From positions 1 through 6,523 of the forward strand of contig JAUWIQ010000121.1 of assembly GCA_030605285.1 (NCBI GenBank): a stretch of 6,523 nt of DNA, read 5' to 3'. Positions 3,994 through 6,523 of the stretch are shown in pieces; within the stretch, counting starts at the first letter, position 1; each line of letters begins with the position of its first letter. This DNA comes from Planctomycetota bacterium (GTDB lineage Bacteria > Planctomycetota > Planctomycetia > Pirellulales > UBA7805). The position numbers and the translations under genes were made by a program. Under the pieces are notes generated by a model that did not search any database, was not told the DNA's origin, and was given only the letters and a program-made list of their open reading frames with translations.

Positions 3994-5585
3994 ACTCCGG
4001 GATGCTGTGCGTGGTTCGTTTCCGCGGAATGTTTCACCTGAAACCCTAACATCAACATGATAACGGCGATCAGAATGCCTACTAAAATGCCACCGAAAAT
4101 CACCCAGACCCAGAGCGGCACGGTTCTTCGGGACCGCCTCTTTTTCTGAGTTGCCGAGGTTTTGTTGACAGGTTCACTTCCGGTATCGATCACAATCACC
4201 GGGGCCTTTTGCTCGCGGACTTTCCCGGTTGGCGGCGGTCGTTTTTTTGTTTTTGCGGTGGTTGACTTAACGACCTTGATCGGCCCTTTTCCGCCTTTTC
4301 CAGTAGGGGTCGAACGGGCCGTGGTGCCGCTGAGCGTCTTGCGGTCCTTATCGCCAACGGTCTCACCCGCGGTCGCCGCTCGTTTGGGTTGAGACTTGCG
4401 CCGCGTTACTTTGACGCCTTGCTGTTTGGCTACAGGACGGGCACCTCCTTCCTGCTGTCTGGCGGCAGAAACGGCCGCCACCAGACTACCCGACATGCCG
4501 CTGCTCGAGGGGCTATCCATGTGGAGTTGGTATTCTTGGCCCCGCCCGACGAGCCAAATGGCCAACTGCTGGGCAACCTCCGTTGCCGACTGCTGGCGAT
4601 CCTCCTCTTTCTTGCTCATCATTCGCTCGCAGATTGCCACAAGATCCCGGGGGGCATCTGGACGATCTTCGAGGATACTTGCAGGTTTTTGATTCTGGTG
4701 CGCCAACAATCGTTGAGAAAGAGTCCCTTCGGGGTAGGGGGGATGGCCCGTCAGCATGTAGTACATCGTGCAGCCGAGGCTGTAGATGTCAGCGCGCCCA
4801 TCAACCGTGTGGCTGTTGAGGGCCTGTTCGGGTGCCAGATAATCTGCTGTGCCAAGTACGTTTTCTTCGTGTGCCAAAGTGAGTGAAGCCTCATCGTCAT
4901 CATTGTCGGCAAAGCGGGCTAAACCCATATCAAGAATTTTGACCAAGCCGTCCCCATCAACCAGCAGATTAGCCGGCTTGATATCCCGGTGGATTAGTCC
5001 AGAGGTATGGGCGTGACTGAGCCCCTCCGCCGTCTGGGCAATGTAATTGGCAACGGTATCGTAGTCGGGCGGTCCCGACTTTTTTACCATGCGTTGCAGA
5101 TCCATTCCGTCAACGAATTCCATCACAAGGTAATGGGTGCCCTTATCGCTATCCACATCGTAGGCGCGGACAATGTTGCGGTGATCCAAGCTGGCAGCTG
5201 CCTGAGCTTCCTGGTGAAATCTTGCCAGATAGGAAGAGTCGTCCACCCGTTTTGGAAGCAGAACTTTAATCGCGACCCGCCTCCGCATTAACACATGGTC
5301 GGCAAGATAGACGCTACTCATCCCACCGCTGCCAAGGTGGCCTAGCAGCTTGTACTTGCCGAGAAAGAATCCCTTGTAGCGCCCTTCGAGGAGTTTTTCG
5401 CTTTGCCAATCCGTGATCAGTTTCTCTTCTACGAAAAACTTTGCGACAGTTTTCGAGTCCCCCGGTAAGAGCCCGCCTGACTGTGACTTGAGCGCAGAAA
5501 TAGCTTGAGTGATCTGATCTAGATTTTCAATCAGCCCACTACGCTTCAATAAATCGACTAATTTTTCTACACTGACTTTTGCCAT
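3897..5585 (-). CDS. Membrane-anchored Hanks-type Ser/Thr protein kinase, planctomycete architecture
   Basis: 562 residues from ATG 5585-5583 to TAG 3899-3897. Residues 1-70 form a helical N-terminal region with the WQSEKLLEGRYKGFFLGKYK junction I associate with planctomycete kinases. The kinase domain covers about 77-345: P-loop GSGGMS (85-90), Lys107 in VAIK, Glu126 of helix C, HRDIKPAN (199-206) with catalytic Asp201, DMG (219-221) replacing DFG, GTADYLAPE (245-253) and DIYSLG (266-271). All catalytic residues are present, so it should be active; the Arg before the Asp marks an activation-loop-regulated type. Residues 355-488 are a basic, Ser/Thr/Lys/Pro-rich linker. One membrane helix (about 489-515) is followed by only 47 residues outside the cytoplasm, with no recognised sensor domain. 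No clear Shine-Dalgarno precedes the ATG. Substrates cannot be inferred. The last 32 residues are encoded antisense to larE. Confidence 0.92.
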   Translation of the reverse strand: MAKVSVEKLVDLLKRSGLIENLDQITQAISALKSQSGGLLPGDSKTVAKFFVEEKLITDWQSEKLLEGRYKGFFLGKYKLLGHLGSGGMSSVYLADHVLMRRRVAIKVLLPKRVDDSSYLARFHQEAQAAASLDHRNIVRAYDVDSDKGTHYLVMEFVDGMDLQRMVKKSGPPDYDTVANYIAQTAEGLSHAHTSGLIHRDIKPANLLVDGDGLVKILDMGLARFADNDDDEASLTLAHEENVLGTADYLAPEQALNSHTVDGRADIYSLGCTMYYMLTGHPPYPEGTLSQRLLAHQNQKPASILEDRPDAPRDLVAICERMMSKKEEDRQQSATEVAQQLAIWLVGRGQEYQLHMDSPSSSGMSGSLVAAVSAARQQEGGARPVAKQQGVKVTRRKSQPKRAATAGETVGDKDRKTLSGTTARSTPTGKGGKGPIKVVKSTTAKTKKRPPPTGKVREQKAPVIVIDTGSEPVNKTSATQKKRRSRRTVPLWVWVIFGGILVGILIAVIMLMLGFQVKHSAETNHAQHPGVYLVGRETDCKLSTDKTKFWLPLRKPSRSTVT

Positions 5586-5864
5586 GCCGTTGGCCGAACA
5601 ATTCGGTATATTCCGGAGTGGGTACGAGTGGAAGTCGCCAGGATGCAGGTCGTGGTTTCAAATCGGCAAAAAAACCGGTGGAGATTAAACGGACAATCCA
5701 AGGCCGGCACCCGTTGTTCAGCCTAACACGTAAATCCAGGAATTTCCAGTTTTCGCGATGACTTTCGCATTTCAGCATTGGCGTTCCCAAACGCACCCCA
5801 ACAGCAGTGCGGATTACTCCGAATTTGATGCGTAGTAGCCTGCGGAGGGTGGAACTTCCCGGTT
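5586..5864. other. Intergenic spacer between divergent kinase and glutaredoxin-like genes
   Basis: About 280 bp between outward-facing genes. I find no well-matched minus-strand promoter for the kinase; TATACC near 5605-5610 has no good -35. A minus-strand open frame of 218 codons crosses this stretch, but it runs antisense through the glutaredoxin-like gene, has an Arg-rich composition without family motifs, and is not credited. No RNA gene or repeat is evident. Confidence 0.5.
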
Positions 5865-5873
5865 TGCGATAAT
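5865..5873 (+). promoter_or_regulatory. Extended -10 promoter of the glutaredoxin-like gene
   Basis: TGC-GATAAT fits the extended -10 pattern (TGn followed by a hexamer with 5 of 6 consensus bases). No good -35 lies at the matching distance, as is common for extended -10 promoters. Transcription would begin near 5880, leaving a leader of about 16 bases that contains AGAAAG (5882-5887) before the TTG at 5896. Confidence 0.45.
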
Positions 5874-5895
5874 AGTTTTTTAGAAAGCCCCCGCC

Positions 5896-6165
5896 TTGAG
5901 ATTTTTTCGCCGCAGACCGGATCGTTCTCAGATCAAGACGAATCGACATGATGTCGTACTTTATACCCGTCGCGAATGCCATCTTTGCGAAACGGCAAAA
6001 GAGACGCTCTTGCGGCACAATCTTCAGCCGATCGAGATCGATATTGATACGGATCCTCAATTGTTGGAGCGATTCGACCACTGTGTGCCGGTTGTTGCAA
6101 TTGACGGAAAAATTCGCTTTCGTGGTCGTGTCGATCCGCGACTTCTCAAACGAATCGTGGGCTAA
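5896..6165 (+). CDS. Small glutaredoxin-like thiol oxidoreductase (DUF836/glutaredoxin 2-type)
   Basis: 89 residues. After a basic N-terminus, residues 19-24 (DVVLYT) form the first thioredoxin-fold strand, followed by the redox motif Cys28-His-Leu-Cys31 in RRECHLCETAKETL. A helix, the strand PIEIDIDTDPQL, the cis-proline loop CVPVV (63-67, Pro65) and a final strand IRFRGRVDPRLL complete a minimal thioredoxin fold. This matches small glutaredoxin-like proteins (PF05768 / DUF836), cytoplasmic dithiol reductases whose partners are usually unknown. Only a TTG can start it: an in-frame TAG at 5881-5883 lies upstream and no ATG or GTG occurs in the frame before the CxxC. A weak AGAAAG lies eight bases upstream of the TTG. 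It is followed after 98 bp by the DUF2064 gene in the same direction. Confidence 0.85.
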   Translation: MRFFRRRPDRSQIKTNRHDVVLYTRRECHLCETAKETLLRHNLQPIEIDIDTDPQLLERFDHCVPVVAIDGKIRFRGRVDPRLLKRIVG

Positions 6166-6263
6166 GTGGCATGCTGATTGGAAAGGATTCTGCACACCAA
6201 TTTTTCTGCCAGATAATCGCGAGATGGCCAGCGGTTGAATCCGCGAAAGGATGATTTCATAAC

Positions 6264-6523
6264 GTGACTAGGCTGAAGCAACAGTTGGGTGTGTTTGCCA
6301 AGTATTGGCTGCCTGGTTTTGTCAAAAAACGACTGGCAGCTACCGAAGGGGAGCTGCGGGCGGCGCAACTGTACAACGCCTTTCTTGCAGCGACACTTCG
6401 CCGATTTTCAGCCTCTGGCCAGCGACGGGTTCTGGGATTCACACCCAAAGAAAAGCAAAGTGAATTTCAAAGTCTCGCCGGGCCAGCCTGGTTGTTGCAA
6501 TCCCAGGTTGCCGGAGATTTGGG
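6264..6523 (+). CDS. DUF2064 / TIGR04282-type glycosyltransferase-like protein, N-terminal part (truncated by window edge)
   Basis: Translation from GTG at 6264 gives 86 open codons that run off the right edge. The start MTRLKQQLGVFAKYWLPGFV followed by KKRLAAT matches the family pattern FAK-x-P-x-PG-x-VK-T-RL; then come LYNAFLAATLRRF, VLGFTPKEKQSEF, a WLLQSQ segment and GDLG, in the order expected for DUF2064 (TIGR04282). The fold is nucleotidyltransferase/glycosyltransferase-A-like. Some members are linked to arsenosugar synthesis, but for most the substrate is unknown and I do not assign one. The usual Thr of VKTRL is Lys here. An in-frame TGA at 6252-6254 rules out earlier starts. AAAGGA (6246-6251) is a rather distant ribosome binding site, 12 bases before the GTG. 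GATAAT at 6212-6217 could be a -10 element, without a good -35; co-transcription with the glutaredoxin-like gene is also possible. Confidence 0.82.
   Translation, partial: MTRLKQQLGVFAKYWLPGFVKKRLAATEGELRAAQLYNAFLAATLRRFSASGQRRVLGFTPKEKQSEFQSLAGPAWLLQSQVAGDL

Noticed and set aside
4389..4886. 165-codon plus-strand open frame inside the kinase gene
   Set aside because: It is antisense to the kinase domain and linker, whose motifs are fully intact; no ribosome binding site or known family.
5539..6195. 218-codon minus-strand open frame
   Set aside because: It overlaps the start of the kinase and runs antisense through the whole glutaredoxin-like gene; it lacks motifs and has an Arg-rich antisense-type composition.

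Overview
This window looks like a piece of a planctomycete chromosome, probably Pirellulales-like. The best lineage evidence is the Ser/Thr kinase at 3897-5585. Its N-terminal 75 residues (a helical segment, a WQ..KLL.GRYKGFFLGKYKL linker, then the kinase P-loop) form an arrangement I associate with planctomycete Hanks-type kinases. The Rho_N + DUF4912 + beta-sandwich protein at 1622-2752 and the sparse operon structure also fit. Nothing looks foreign: I see no insertion sequence, integrase, CRISPR array, tRNA or rRNA.

Layout. (1) Bases 1-979, minus strand: the first three genes of an F-type ATP synthase operon, in the order AtpZ-like accessory subunit, four-helix AtpI-like membrane protein, and subunit a (AtpB, running off the left edge). 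They are tightly coupled (a GTGA overlap, then a 14-bp gap). A good sigma70-type promoter lies at 1109-1137. (2) Bases 980-1621: a divergent regulatory region holding that promoter, a facing promoter at 1402-1430, and leaders for both transcripts. (3) Bases 1622-2752, plus strand: the DUF4912 protein, with a strong Shine-Dalgarno. (4) Bases 2753-3144: a 392-bp gene-free stretch rich in inverted repeats. It contains a 12-bp complementary pair 131 bases apart, several compact hairpins and a clear intrinsic terminator at 3053-3088, so a structured non-coding RNA is plausible. A further hairpin abuts the ribosome binding site of the next gene. (5) Bases 3145-3993, plus: larE, the sacrificial sulfur transferase that builds the nickel-pincer nucleotide cofactor. 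(6) Bases 3897-5585, minus: a membrane-anchored Ser/Thr kinase that converges on larE and overlaps its last 97 bp. (7) Bases 5586-5895: spacer with one extended -10 promoter. (8) Bases 5896-6165, plus: a small glutaredoxin-like protein with a TTG start. (9) Bases 6264-6523, plus: the N-terminus of a DUF2064/TIGR04282-type glycosyltransferase-like protein, cut by the window end.

The genes fall into unrelated functions (energy, cofactor sulfuration, signalling, thiol redox), which is usual for planctomycete genomes with few operons. Only the atp genes, and possibly the glutaredoxin/DUF2064 pair, look co-transcribed. The points most worth following up are the candidate structured RNA with its own terminator, the antisense larE/kinase overlap, and the RBS-proximal hairpin of larE.
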